Part shown: piece by piece, positions 1 through 7,496 of the stretch | How the letters are laid out: the number at the start of each line of letters is the position of its first letter | Numbering within the stretch: the stretch's first letter is position 1 | Assembly: GCF_003674095.1 (NCBI RefSeq) | Contig: NZ_RDBF01000006.1 | Location: forward strand, 123,434 to 187,433 | Reading direction: 5' to 3' | Length of the DNA: 64,000 nt | DNA from: Aeromicrobium phragmitis | GTDB lineage: Bacteria > Actinomycetota > Actinomycetes > Propionibacteriales > Nocardioidaceae | Made by a program: the position numbers and the translations under genes | Notes under the pieces: generated by a model | Seen by the model: the letters and a program-made list of their open reading frames with translations, nothing else | The model's database searches: none | Told to the model about the DNA's origin: nothing

Positions 1-263
1 ACTTCACAACCGGCGACATGGCGTTGTACCGCAACGGCAAGCCGATCGACGGGTTCTACGTCAACGAGGGCGACCCGTGGCAGGTCGACGGCACGGGAAC
101 GTCGCCGACGCTGCCGCGCGGGATCAAGATCGGCGGGTCCTACCCGCAGAACACCCGCGAGCAGAACCCCTGCGACTGCCGGATGGACGGGTTGATGATC
201 CTCGACACGGCCGCCAGCACGCAGGACGTGGCCCGGCAGTACCGCTCGTTCGTGCGGGACTGA
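1..263 (+). CDS. C-terminal end of a secreted LamG/concanavalin-like protein (partial)
   Basis: The reading frame is open from base 3 of the window, so the start lies upstream. The visible 87 residues read like the last strands of a laminin-G/concanavalin A-like lectin domain: a strand with MALYRNGKPI, then GIKIGGSYPQN, and an M-D-G-L-M-I-L-D segment that matches the usual 'small contribution to the description' end of LamG_3-type domains. Two cysteines (C-D-C) lie near the end, which suits an exported protein. What precedes the lectin domain, perhaps a glycosidase or other surface enzyme, cannot be seen. Domain assignment is by pattern only. Confidence 0.6.
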   Translation, partial: FTTGDMALYRNGKPIDGFYVNEGDPWQVDGTGTSPTLPRGIKIGGSYPQNTREQNPCDCRMDGLMILDTAASTQDVARQYRSFVRD

Positions 264-293
264 CAGGAGGGCGGCCGGCGGTGCCGGGCGGGA

Positions 294-620
294 TCAGCGT
301 CCGGAGCCGCCGGCCACCTCGTAGGACCACAACTCGCTGTGGGTGGCGACGGGCTTCGGCGCGTCGCCACCGGCGCGTTCGCCCTCGGACCGATGCCCGT
401 GCCCGAACGCGGGGGAGGACACCCACGCCTGGAACGACTCCTCGTCACGCCACCGCGTCACGACGAGCCACTGCTCGCGGTCGTCGGTGGGCTTGAGGAG
501 CTCGAACCCTTCGAAGCCGTCGGCGCCGTCCACGGCACCGGCGCGCTTGGCGAAGCGGTGGGCGAGCTCGTCGCCGCTGTCCTTGGGCACGGTGATGGCG
601 TTGATCTTGATGACGCTCAT
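294..620 (-). CDS. Antibiotic biosynthesis monooxygenase (ABM) family protein
   Basis: A 108-residue protein with the small ferredoxin-like ABM fold. It opens with the first strand MSVIKINAITVP, has the FEGFELLKP strand, the WLVVTRWRDEESFQAWV stretch typical of ABM monooxygenases and heme-degrading relatives, and a conserved FGHGH near the end. Family members act as dimers without cofactor on aromatic or tetrapyrrole substrates, and IsdG/MhuD-type members degrade heme; the actual substrate here is unknown. The start is set at the ATG ending at 620 because GGGAGG sits just upstream, and the further-upstream codons in frame run through a repeat. It is divergent from the acetyltransferase at 746, with the first repeat cluster between them. 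Confidence 0.75.
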   Translation of the reverse strand: MSVIKINAITVPKDSGDELAHRFAKRAGAVDGADGFEGFELLKPTDDREQWLVVTRWRDEESFQAWVSSPAFGHGHRSEGERAGGDAPKPVATHSELWSYEVAGGSGR

Positions 621-640
621 GGCCTCATCCTCCCACCAGG

Positions 641-722
641 GCGGTAGGTGAGGTCCCACCCTCGCCGCGGAGCGGTAGGTGAGGTCCCAGCGCGGCCCGG
701 CGCGTGGGATCACACCTACCGC
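641..722. repeat. GCGGTAGGTG repeat cluster 1 (two direct, one inverted copy)
   Basis: Three copies of an approximately 19-nt unit, consensus GCGGTAGGTG followed by A/T-G/A-G/A-TCCCA, lie at 641-659, 672-690 and, inverted, 704-722. The second and third can fold into a hairpin. The cluster fills the region between two divergent genes, so here it sits in promoter space. The same unit in the same direct-direct-inverted order recurs at 1318-1399. Confidence 0.85.
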
Positions 723-745
723 GCGGCGGATGGGAAGCTGGGGGA

Positions 746-1303
746 GTGAGCGACCTCATCGAGACCGAGCGTTTGACCCTGCGGCCGTTCCGCGTCGATC
801 ACCAGCCGGACGTCGAGGCCGTCTACGAGATCCACAGCGACCTCGAGATCGTCCGTTGGCTCGACAACCCGCCGTTCGTCCTGATGGCCGACCACGAGGA
901 GGCTCGCGCCTGGATCGAACGGCGCGCCGAGATCGAGGCCGAGGACTTCCGGCAACTGCAGCGTGCGATCGAAGTGAAGGCGACCGGGGAGACGGCCGGC
1001 TCGGTCAGCATTCAGCGCCTCGTCCGTCAGGACGGTGGCTTCGTCGGCGAGTACGAGATCGGGTGGAAGCTGCGCCCCGCTGCGACCGGCGCGGGCTACG
1101 CCACCGAGGCGGCGCGGGCACTGGCGCTCGCGGCGTTCGCGATCGGCATGGACGAGCTCGTCATCGACATGTACCCCGACAACGCGCCGTCGGCCGCCGT
1201 GGCCCGTCGGCTCGGTGCCGAGGAACTCGGTGTCCGGGACGACCCCTGGTACGGCGGCGACTCCCTGATGTTCCGCCTCCGCCCGCCCCGCGCGGTGAGT
1301 TAG
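746..1303 (+). CDS. GNAT family N-acetyltransferase (RimJ/RimL-like)
   Basis: A 185-residue acetyltransferase of the Acetyltransf_3 (RimJ/RimL) type. The opening IETERLTLRPFRVDH is the usual first strand of this group; GEYEIGWKLRPAATGAGYATEAARAL contains the acetyl-CoA pyrophosphate-binding loop (R/Q-x-x-G-x-G/A equivalent, here TGAGYA), and the tail NAPSAAVARRLGAEELG is the typical alpha-4 region. Family members acetylate ribosomal protein N-termini or small molecules; substrate unknown. GTG at 746 is chosen because it begins exactly where family homology begins; an in-frame ATG further up lies inside the repeat cluster. The gene is bracketed by two clusters of the same short repeat, which is unusual. 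Confidence 0.8.
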   Translation: MSDLIETERLTLRPFRVDHQPDVEAVYEIHSDLEIVRWLDNPPFVLMADHEEARAWIERRAEIEAEDFRQLQRAIEVKATGETAGSVSIQRLVRQDGGFVGEYEIGWKLRPAATGAGYATEAARALALAAFAIGMDELVIDMYPDNAPSAAVARRLGAEELGVRDDPWYGGDSLMFRLRPPRAVS

Positions 1304-1317
1304 CACGCGCACCGGGG

Positions 1318-1399
1318 GCGGTAGGTGTAGTCCCACGCCCCCGTCGGGGCGGTAGGTGTAGTCCCACGACAGGCCTCGCGATGGGACTACACCTACCGC
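1318..1399. repeat. GCGGTAGGTG repeat cluster 2 (two direct, one inverted copy)
   Basis: Copies at 1318-1337 and 1349-1368, then an inverted copy at 1381-1399. The second and third form a perfect 18-bp stem (GCGGTAGGTGTAGTCCCA paired with its complement). It lies between two convergent genes, so it could act as a bidirectional terminator. The inverted copy overlaps the 3' end of the minus-strand methyltransferase and supplies its TAG stop. Confidence 0.85.
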
Positions 1400-2142
1400 T
1401 CGGGCGGCGAGGCGAGCAGCACGACGTCGTCGTCGGCGGGCACGACGTCGAGGTGCCACTGCGGTGCCGCCGCCCGGGCTGCGTCCACCTGCTCGGGGGC
1501 GAGGAGGGTGGCGAAGACGCCGCGGGGTGCGAGCCAGTCCGCGGCACTCTCGATGACTGATCGCCAGTGGTCGAGCCCGTCCGGTCCGCCGTCGACGCTG
1601 TGCCTCGGCTCGTGGGCACGGAAGTCCGGATGGATGCGCTCGACCTCGTCGCTCGGCACGTGCGGCAGATAGGCGACGGCGAGGTCGACCCGACCGCGAA
1701 GCTCGTCCGGAAGCGCATCCCACCAGCTGCCGTGTCGCACCTCGAACCCGTAGCGCGAGGCGGTGCGGCGCGCGCTGGCCAGCGCCTGCTCGTCGATGTC
1801 GACACCGACCACACGCGCATCCGGCCAGTGGCGCGCGAGCAGCGCGGCGAGGGTGCCGGCGCCGCACCCGAGGTCCACGGCGACAGCGGGTTCCATCCCC
1901 GCGACCGCGTCCACGATGACGGTGGCGCGGGCGCGCGGCACGAAAACGCCGGCGCCCACATCGACGCGAGCACCGGCGACTTCGGCGAAACCGAGCACCT
2001 GCTCCAGCGGCACCCCTGCGACGCGTCGGGCCACCGCTGCCCCGAGCGGAGCGCCCGAGAAGACGGCGCGCAACGCGGCTGCCTCGTCCTCGGCGAAGAC
2101 GCAGCCTGCCGCGCGCAGTCGTTCCACGAGGGAGTCGCTCAC
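1393..2142 (-). CDS. PrmC/HemK-like class I SAM-dependent methyltransferase
   Basis: A 249-residue methyltransferase related to the protein-(glutamine-N5) methyltransferases PrmB/PrmC. An N-terminal helical region (to about residue 45) is followed by the PLEQVLGFAEVAGARVDV segment typical of PrmC relatives, then FVPR, the SAM-binding VDLGCGAGTLAALL (about 88-101) and VVGVDIDEQAL. Where PrmC carries the catalytic NPPY that binds the glutamine, this protein has A-Y-L-P, so its substrate is probably not release factor; it fits the PrmC-related family of unknown substrate. Start is GTG at 2142. The stop codon lies inside a repeat. Divergent from the acetyltransferase at 2161 with only 18 bp between starts. 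Confidence 0.75.
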   Translation of the reverse strand: MSDSLVERLRAAGCVFAEDEAAALRAVFSGAPLGAAVARRVAGVPLEQVLGFAEVAGARVDVGAGVFVPRARATVIVDAVAGMEPAVAVDLGCGAGTLAALLARHWPDARVVGVDIDEQALASARRTASRYGFEVRHGSWWDALPDELRGRVDLAVAYLPHVPSDEVERIHPDFRAHEPRHSVDGGPDGLDHWRSVIESAADWLAPRGVFATLLAPEQVDAARAAAPQWHLDVVPADDDVVLLASPPER

Positions 2143-2147
2143 GACCG

Positions 2148-2154
2148 TAGGCTA
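2148..2154. promoter_or_regulatory. Shared bidirectional -10 element (TAGGCTA)
   Basis: Read on the plus strand, TAGGCT ends 7 nt before the ATG at 2161. Read on the minus strand, TAGCCT ends 6 nt before the GTG at 2142. Both fit the actinobacterial TANNNT -10 motif at leaderless spacing. The same arrangement occurs at 12237-12243. Confidence 0.5.
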
Positions 2155-2160
2155 CGAGGA

Positions 2161-2709
2161 ATGGACGAGAACCCCGTGATCATCACGGATCGGCTGATCC
2201 TGCGGCGCTTCACACTCGATGACGCGGACTTCCTTTTCGATCTCTTCTCCCGTGCCGAGGTCGCGCGGTGGAGTGGGTCAGGCACGCCGATGGACCGGCG
2301 TGAGGAGGCGGTCGAGCGCATCCGCCGCCAGCCGGCGCGTGCCGGTGATCATCCGGCGTGCGGCGTCTTCGCCGTCGAGGCGGACAGCGAGCTCGTGGGG
2401 ATGGCTCTGCTCGTGCCGATCCCAGCCAGTGCGGGGCACGAGAGCGAGGGTGAGATCGAGATCGGGTGGCACTTCCATCCCGACGTCTGGGGGAACGGGT
2501 ACGGGACCGAGGCGGGTCGTGCGCTCGTCGAGCGGGGCTTCGCCGCCGGGTTCCCCGCGCTCTACGCCGTCACCGACCCGGACAACGTGCGCTCCCAAGC
2601 GGTGTGCCGGCGTCTGGGGATGACCGATCTCGGCCTGCGCGACGACTGGTACGACCGGTCGCTGCGCGCGTTTCGGCTCGACCGCCAGGACATCGCGGCC
2701 GACCAGTAG
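2161..2709 (+). CDS. GNAT family N-acetyltransferase (RimJ/RimL-like)
   Basis: A 182-residue acetyltransferase of the same broad type as the one at 746 but not a close copy. It has the IITDRLILRRFTLDDADFLF opening, EIEIGWHFHPDVWGNGYGTEAG with the acetyl-CoA-binding loop (GNGYGTEA), and the VTDPDNVRSQAVCRRLGM tail in which an asparagine and the R-x-L-G-M turn are typical. Substrate unknown. The ATG at 2161 lies 7 nt after a TAGGCT -10 hexamer and has no strong Shine-Dalgarno, which suggests a leaderless mRNA. ychF follows after 11 bp. Confidence 0.8.
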   Translation: MDENPVIITDRLILRRFTLDDADFLFDLFSRAEVARWSGSGTPMDRREEAVERIRRQPARAGDHPACGVFAVEADSELVGMALLVPIPASAGHESEGEIEIGWHFHPDVWGNGYGTEAGRALVERGFAAGFPALYAVTDPDNVRSQAVCRRLGMTDLGLRDDWYDRSLRAFRLDRQDIAADQ

Positions 2710-2720
2710 GCTTGAGCCCC

Positions 2721-3809
2721 GTGGCACTCACCATCGGCATCGTCGGACTCCCCAACGCGGGCAAGTCGACCCTTTTCAACGCTCTGACCAAGAACGACGT
2801 CCTCGCGGCGAACTATCCGTTCGCGACGATCGAGCCCAACGTCGGCGTCGTCGGGGTTCCCGACGCACGGTTGGCGAAGCTCGCGGAGATCTTCGAATCG
2901 CAGAAGATTCTGCCCGCGACGGTGCAGTTCGTCGACATCGCCGGCATCGTGCGCGGTGCGTCGGAGGGCGAGGGGATGGGCAACGCCTTCCTCTCCCACA
3001 TCCGCGAGTCCGACGCGATCTGCCAGGTGACGCGCGTCTTCCGCGACGAGGACGTCACCCACGTCGACGGTGAGGTCAACCCGAGCAGCGACATCGAGAC
3101 GATCTCGACCGAGCTGATCCTCGCGGACCTCCAGACGGTGGAGAAGGCGATCCCGCGGCTGGAGAAGGACTCGCGCAAGGACAAGTCGCTCGCGGCCCAG
3201 CTCTCCGAGGTGCAGAAGGCCAAGGAGGTCCTCGAGGAGGGCGCCGGCGTGCTCAAGGCCGGCCTCGATCTCGAGCTGCTGCGCGACCTGCACCTACTGA
3301 CCGCCAAGCGTTTCCTCTACGTCTTCAACTGCGACGCCGAGGAGCTGCAGGACGAGGAGCTCAAGGCGCGGATGCGCGACCTCGTGGCGCCGTCCGAGGC
3401 GATCTTCCTCGACGCCAAGGCCGAGGCGGAGCTCGTCGAGCTCGGCGACGACGAGGAGGCCGAGCAGATGCGCGCTGAGATGCTCGCCGACATGGGCGTG
3501 GAGGAGCCGGGCCTGGACGCGCTGGCTCGCGTCGGGTTCGACACCCTCGGCCTGCAGACGTACCTGACCGCGGGGCCCAAGGAGGCTCGCGCCTGGACGA
3601 TCAAGAAGGGCGCGACGGCTCCCGAGGCCGCCGGCGTCATCCACACCGATTTCCAGCGTGGCTTCATCAAGGCCGAGATCGTCTCCTTCGACGACCTCGT
3701 CGAGGCTGGTTCCATGACCGCCGCGAAGGCCGCGGGCAAGGTCCGCATAGAGGGCAAGGACTACGTCATGGCCGACGGCGACGTCGTGGAATTTAGGTTT
3801 AATGTCTAG
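2721..3809 (+). CDS. ychF: Ribosome-associated ATPase YchF (OLA1 family)
   Basis: A universally conserved Obg-related P-loop protein that prefers ATP over GTP and binds the ribosome. At 362 residues it has the normal family length. The G1 loop GLPNAGKST is at about residues 8-16, with the YPFATIEPNVGVV switch region, the G3-type D-I-A-G-I-V-R-G-A-S-E-G-E-G-M-G-N-A-F-L block, a coiled-coil insertion (about 120-200), a TYLTAGPKE stretch and a C-terminal TGS domain ending GDVVEFRFNV. Start is GTG, 8 nt after TAGGCT. Odd: the last seven codons (GAA TTT AGG TTT AAT GTC TAG) are AT-rich and contain a rare Arg codon, unlike the rest of the gene, and a GC-rich version encoding the same peptide lies 6.6 kb downstream. 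The 3' end therefore looks replaced by an inserted element. Confidence 0.97.
   Translation: MALTIGIVGLPNAGKSTLFNALTKNDVLAANYPFATIEPNVGVVGVPDARLAKLAEIFESQKILPATVQFVDIAGIVRGASEGEGMGNAFLSHIRESDAICQVTRVFRDEDVTHVDGEVNPSSDIETISTELILADLQTVEKAIPRLEKDSRKDKSLAAQLSEVQKAKEVLEEGAGVLKAGLDLELLRDLHLLTAKRFLYVFNCDAEELQDEELKARMRDLVAPSEAIFLDAKAEAELVELGDDEEAEQMRAEMLADMGVEEPGLDALARVGFDTLGLQTYLTAGPKEARAWTIKKGATAPEAAGVIHTDFQRGFIKAEIVSFDDLVEAGSMTAAKAAGKVRIEGKDYVMADGDVVEFRFNV
3777..3809 (+). repeat. Left attachment-like site (ychF 3' end)
   Basis: The last 33 nt of ychF, encoding GDVVEFRFNV and the stop. It matches 25 of 33 positions with 10361-10393; all differences are at third positions, in one synonymous Arg first position (AGG/CGG) and in the stop codon (TAG/TGA). 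The AT-rich right half is probably the part brought in by the element. Confidence 0.7.
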
Positions 3810-4395
3810 AAACCGCCAAAAGTGCCTGCTGACCTGCGAGAACAGTATGAGGTCCGTAGGTGGCGAAATGCGACTCACGTGCCCGTCTGACATCTGCTTT
3901 GGGTCCCAGTCTCGCGTCTGAGCATCCGCGATCGGCGTCACGGCAGGCGCGCAGCCCGGTTGGACGCGGCTGCGAGCGCGTCCGGCCTCCTCGGTCATTC
4001 GGCGCGATGCTGACTCATTGTGGTTCTCCGCCGGTGCTGTCGTCATCGACTTCGGGTATGCCGCGGGCGACCATGACGACGGCGCGCCGGATGCGGCGCT
4101 CCGGGCAGCGATGCGTGCTCGGCTGATAGGGGCGTTCGTCGCCTGTAGAGGTCGTGGTCGTATGACCGCAGGACATTTTGATGTGCCAGATGTAGGTGGT
4201 GGATCTGTCGCCGCTGTACACGACTGCGAAGAGCTGTTCCTTCCCCTTGTCGCTCAGACTGTCGGTCCCGTAGGGAAGACTGTCGCCATGAAGAAGGGGT
4301 CTGCAGTTTGAATCGAAGAGGTGCGCAGATGCGCGACGTAGGGGGAGCTGCATGGGTGAGGGCGATTCAAGTGCGACCGCAGAGATGGTGCGCAC
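3810..4395. other. Largely non-coding left end of the island
   Basis: 586 bp with no convincing plus-strand gene. The only coding candidate is the short minus-strand frame at 4015-4221. The base composition is mixed and there is no obvious tRNA, terminator or recombinase remnant. Such a stretch next to an attachment site could hold recombinase-binding sites, but I see no clear repeat set. Confidence 0.4.
4015..4221 (-). CDS. Possible small Cys/His-containing protein
   Basis: A 68-residue minus-strand frame from GTG at 4221. It reads plausibly as protein: YIWHIKMSCGH near residue 12-20, then DERPYQPSTHRCPERRIR, so a C-x-H and a H-x-C-P pair about 19 residues apart could make a zinc ribbon. 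A purine-rich AAGGGGAAGGAA lies about 14 nt upstream of the GTG, rather far for a Shine-Dalgarno. The frame continues much further upstream without stops opposite the DUF4238 gene, which is a shadow. No family recognised; the alternative is that the whole frame is chance. Confidence 0.3.
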   Translation of the reverse strand: MYSGDRSTTYIWHIKMSCGHTTTTSTGDERPYQPSTHRCPERRIRRAVVMVARGIPEVDDDSTGGEPQ

Positions 4396-5442
4396 ATGAC
4401 TGGCAAGAAGAGCACGGCGAAGCTGCATCACTATGTGCCGCAGGGGTACCTTCGAGGCTTCGCGACGGGCCAAGAGCGCATCAGGGTCGTACCCCTCGAC
4501 CGCTCCCGGCAGCCATACACGCCGAGCGTGAAGAACGTGGCTGCGCAGAACCACTTCCACACGGTCGGTGAGTTCGATGAGCCGGATGCGTTCGAGAAGG
4601 CGCTGAGCGAGGTCGAGGGCCAGGCCCTCGGCATCATCAAGGGCTTCGCCAACGGCGAGTTTCCTCCCTCCGAGGAGAACAGGTGGGCCTTCGCCCACTA
4701 CACGGCGTTGCAGAGCGTGCGCGGGCCGGATACCCGGAGGACGACCGAGCATCTCCGCGCGACCATGGTCCGGCTGGAGGTGGGTGCCGGTGGTCGCAAG
4801 AATGTCGGTGCGTGGATCCGTGACAATCTCGGATTCGACCCGACGCCGGAGCAAGAGGATCGAATCTGGAACGAGGCCACCCAGCCCGGTGGGCCGCCGA
4901 TCGGATTCTCCAACCTGGCTCACATCCAGAACGCAGTCGAGACCGCGATCGAACTGACGCCCTACCTTGCGACCCGCCCCTGGGCACTCGTTCGCTTCGA
5001 CCGACGCTCCCTCATCACATCGGATGCTCCGGTCAGTCTGGTGCGCCGACCGGACGACGAGCCGTGGGAGGGAGTCGGCTTCGCGACGGCATGGGGCGTC
5101 ACGTTCCCGCTCACGCGCAAGTTGGGGCTCCTCATGAGCGATCCCATGGCGATGTTGGAGGGTGCCGGAGCGGACGATCCGCGTGTCCAACAGCTCCGCG
5201 AGATGGTGCTTGCCGGACGGATAGACCAAATCCAGGCCGGGACCACAGCAATGGAGAAACTGTTCAATCTGCACACCGCGGAGTCGGCTAGGGAGTACGT
5301 CTTTCACCACCCCGAGGACGAGCGGTATGTCCCTGTCAATCTGCCCGAGCCGGACCTGATCAACATCAAACCGATCGGAGGACTCGTCGACATGGACTTC
5401 GACGGTGAGCCGCTGTTCGCGCCCAACGGACGCGAGGGCTGA
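4396..5442 (+). CDS. DUF4238 domain-containing protein
   Basis: A 348-residue protein that opens with the DUF4238 signature: KLHHYVPQGYLRGFA (about residues 9-23), followed by VVPLDRSRQPYTPSVKNVAAQNHFHT. It also has the SVRGPDTRR and RSLITSDAPVSLV segments usual for this family. DUF4238 proteins are cytoplasmic, of unknown biochemical function, and often found in phage, plasmid and defence-island contexts. No signal peptide or membrane segment. It is the first substantial gene of the island; about 100 bp separate it from the HEPN-motif gene downstream on the same strand, so the two may be co-transcribed. Confidence 0.8.
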   Translation: MTGKKSTAKLHHYVPQGYLRGFATGQERIRVVPLDRSRQPYTPSVKNVAAQNHFHTVGEFDEPDAFEKALSEVEGQALGIIKGFANGEFPPSEENRWAFAHYTALQSVRGPDTRRTTEHLRATMVRLEVGAGGRKNVGAWIRDNLGFDPTPEQEDRIWNEATQPGGPPIGFSNLAHIQNAVETAIELTPYLATRPWALVRFDRRSLITSDAPVSLVRRPDDEPWEGVGFATAWGVTFPLTRKLGLLMSDPMAMLEGAGADDPRVQQLREMVLAGRIDQIQAGTTAMEKLFNLHTAESAREYVFHHPEDERYVPVNLPEPDLINIKPIGGLVDMDFDGEPLFAPNGREG

Positions 5443-5545
5443 CGGGACACGAGGGGAAGCGCGGAGCACCAAGACATGACGACCTCAGACGGCTCGGGCT
5501 AGCGTCGTCGGCGGCGATGATGTTCCGGTAGCGGAAGTGTGGCGT

Positions 5546-7384
5546 ATGAGCATGGGAGATTCGGTGAGCGACGCGATCGACCCGACGTGGTGGGAGGACG
5601 TGCTGGCGGCGGCGTCGCTTGACGACCGCTATGAACCGCCAGAGTTGTTGTCATCGCATCTCGAGCGGGCGGCTGCCGATCCGGCCGTCACGGGGCTTCA
5701 CGCACTAGTGCTGCGGGTGTTGGCGATGGTGTCGTCGGCGATGCTGAACGCTGAGGACTGGCTGGAGCCGTTCACACCCGCGATGCAGATCAGTGGCAAG
5801 CGGACTGTGGTACCGGCGGACTTCGATGCCGACCAGGTGGCATTACTGGCACGTATCGCTCCTCTCGTCGAACGTGATGATCTGCGGGCTCGGGTCGCTG
5901 ATGTCGCCTGGGTCTACGGGGAGCGATCGGACGTTGCGATGTTGGACCGGGCCATCGACGCTTATCGGGCCGCGCCGCTGACGGACGATGTGTGGTTCAG
6001 CGTGGGGAAGGACGCGTGGGTTCGAGCGTTCGAGCTTGCAGCACGGCGCGGCCCGGACGGCCAGGCGCGTGTGGAGGAAATGTCGGACGCGCTGAAGGCC
6101 CAGGTCGTGGCCGGCGAGGTCACGGACAGCTTTAGAACAGTGGGGTTCGCGGAGACATTGCGCCAGCACGGTCGTGTCGACGCTGCCGGGCGCGCTGAGG
6201 TGCGCGAAGCGCTGTTCGCGCTCGCGGCACAGGCGTCGTCGGAAACCCCTCGCCTGTCGCGCCATCTCGAGCGTGAGGCGCTCGCGTGGCTTAGTGGGTC
6301 GGACTCGGCAGCGACGAACTCTGCGACCGAGCGCGTTGCGCGGACTTACATCACAGAAGCCGATTCCCGCATTCAGACGGACCCAGAGGCGGGCGCGCTG
6401 GCCGAGGGCCATTTCTTGGAGAAGGCCATCGCAGTCCTCCGAACCCTCCCGCGCTCCTACCGGCTCGAGAACGGACTCGACGAACTCATCGACGACCTCC
6501 GCATTCGGTTGCGTGAGAGCCGGGAGTCGTCGATGGAGCAGATGATGCGTATCCAGTCGGACACGGTCGATCTGACTGACGCAGTGTCCTACGCACGGTC
6601 ACAAGTCTCGGGTCACGCGGACAAGTTCGACGCGCTCGCTGCATTTGCCATGCTCGCACCGCCGCTAGACGAAGTCAGTACGCGCGAGAACGCCGCGAAG
6701 ATGCTGGAGGGCACCATCAGCCACCTCTTTGGATCATCCACGTTTTCCTCTGACTTCCGGAAGATCGCATCGAGGCCCGGGTCTTCTGGTCAAGCCGATG
6801 AGGACGCGGTGTGGGCCGAGATGGTCCGCACGGTGTTTTTTCATTCCCAGTTGCTCGGAAAGGGCATCATCCAGCCTGCGCAAGAGGTCCTGACTACTGA
6901 GCACCGGTTCAGTCGGCAGTACATGGTGTCGCTGTGCGTGGAGTCGCCGACAGTGCCCGAGGGGCACGAGACGTTGTGGGGCGACGGGCTGGCGCTCGGC
7001 TTGGGCGGAAACTTCGGCGCTGCGGTCTCTGTTCTGGTCCCGCAGTTGGAGCAGGTCGTGCGGGTCATGTTGAGGCGGCACGACGTGTACACGTTGTTCG
7101 TCGATGAGCAGGGCGTGGAGAGTGAGAAGAGCTTGAACGCGCTTCTCGACATGACCGAGACCGAGGACGTCTTTGGTGCAGGGATGGTCATGGAGATGAA
7201 GGCAATGCTGGTCGTCCAAGGTGGTCCGAACCTACGCAACGACGTCGCGCACGGCCTTCTCGATGACAACTCGGCGTGGAGCTACTGGGCGCTCTACATG
7301 TGGTGGTTCTGTCTGCGGCTGGTTACGTGGCCGGTCATCGAGATGATTAGCCGCGCTCGGACCCAGTCAGCAGAGTCTGGCTGA
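5546..7384 (+). CDS. DUF4209-type protein with RN-x3-HG (HEPN-like) motif
   Basis: About 612 residues, mostly helical. The C-terminal quarter contains ALGLGGNFGAAVSVLVPQLEQVVRVML, a long helix pair, and then GGPNLRNDVAHGLLDD with the R-N-x-x-x-H-G signature of DUF4209. That motif is the RX4-6H arrangement of HEPN ribonucleases, so this could be a toxin-type RNase with a large helical sensor region in front. The last 40 residues are Trp-rich (WSYWALYMWWF). Start taken as ATG 5546; GTG 5537 and ATG 5552 are alternatives. The neighbour upstream is DUF4238; the TIR gene converges on it. Family assignment rests on the motif; the RNase role is inference. Confidence 0.7.
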   Translation: MSMGDSVSDAIDPTWWEDVLAAASLDDRYEPPELLSSHLERAAADPAVTGLHALVLRVLAMVSSAMLNAEDWLEPFTPAMQISGKRTVVPADFDADQVALLARIAPLVERDDLRARVADVAWVYGERSDVAMLDRAIDAYRAAPLTDDVWFSVGKDAWVRAFELAARRGPDGQARVEEMSDALKAQVVAGEVTDSFRTVGFAETLRQHGRVDAAGRAEVREALFALAAQASSETPRLSRHLEREALAWLSGSDSAATNSATERVARTYITEADSRIQTDPEAGALAEGHFLEKAIAVLRTLPRSYRLENGLDELIDDLRIRLRESRESSMEQMMRIQSDTVDLTDAVSYARSQVSGHADKFDALAAFAMLAPPLDEVSTRENAAKMLEGTISHLFGSSTFSSDFRKIASRPGSSGQADEDAVWAEMVRTVFFHSQLLGKGIIQPAQEVLTTEHRFSRQYMVSLCVESPTVPEGHETLWGDGLALGLGGNFGAAVSVLVPQLEQVVRVMLRRHDVYTLFVDEQGVESEKSLNALLDMTETEDVFGAGMVMEMKAMLVVQGGPNLRNDVAHGLLDDNSAWSYWALYMWWFCLRLVTWPVIEMISRARTQSAESG

Positions 7385-7472
7385 GACCCGATGGCGAAGG
7401 GCACTGGCGGCGACCTCGTTCCGTCGGGCGCAGGTGTCTCGTGACCCAGAAGTCTCTAGGTGCCTGAATGCG

Positions 7473-7496
7473 GTGGAGTTCAGATTTTCGAACTGA
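7473..7496 (+). repeat. Possible internal attachment-like motif
   Basis: GGTGGAGTTC followed by AGATTTTCGAACTGA reads VEFRFSN-stop, resembling the VEFRFNV-stop of the ychF 3' end at 3809 and 10393. It lies in the non-coding gap between the DUF4209-type and TIR genes. Only the core (about 10 identical nt plus synonymous codons) matches, and a similar core occurs by chance inside a gene at 15235, so this is tentative. Confidence 0.35.

Noticed and set aside
4015..5472. Long open minus-strand frame opposite the DUF4238 gene
   Set aside because: It is the antisense shadow of a GC-rich gene; only the last 68 codons, beyond that gene, read like protein, and only these are listed.
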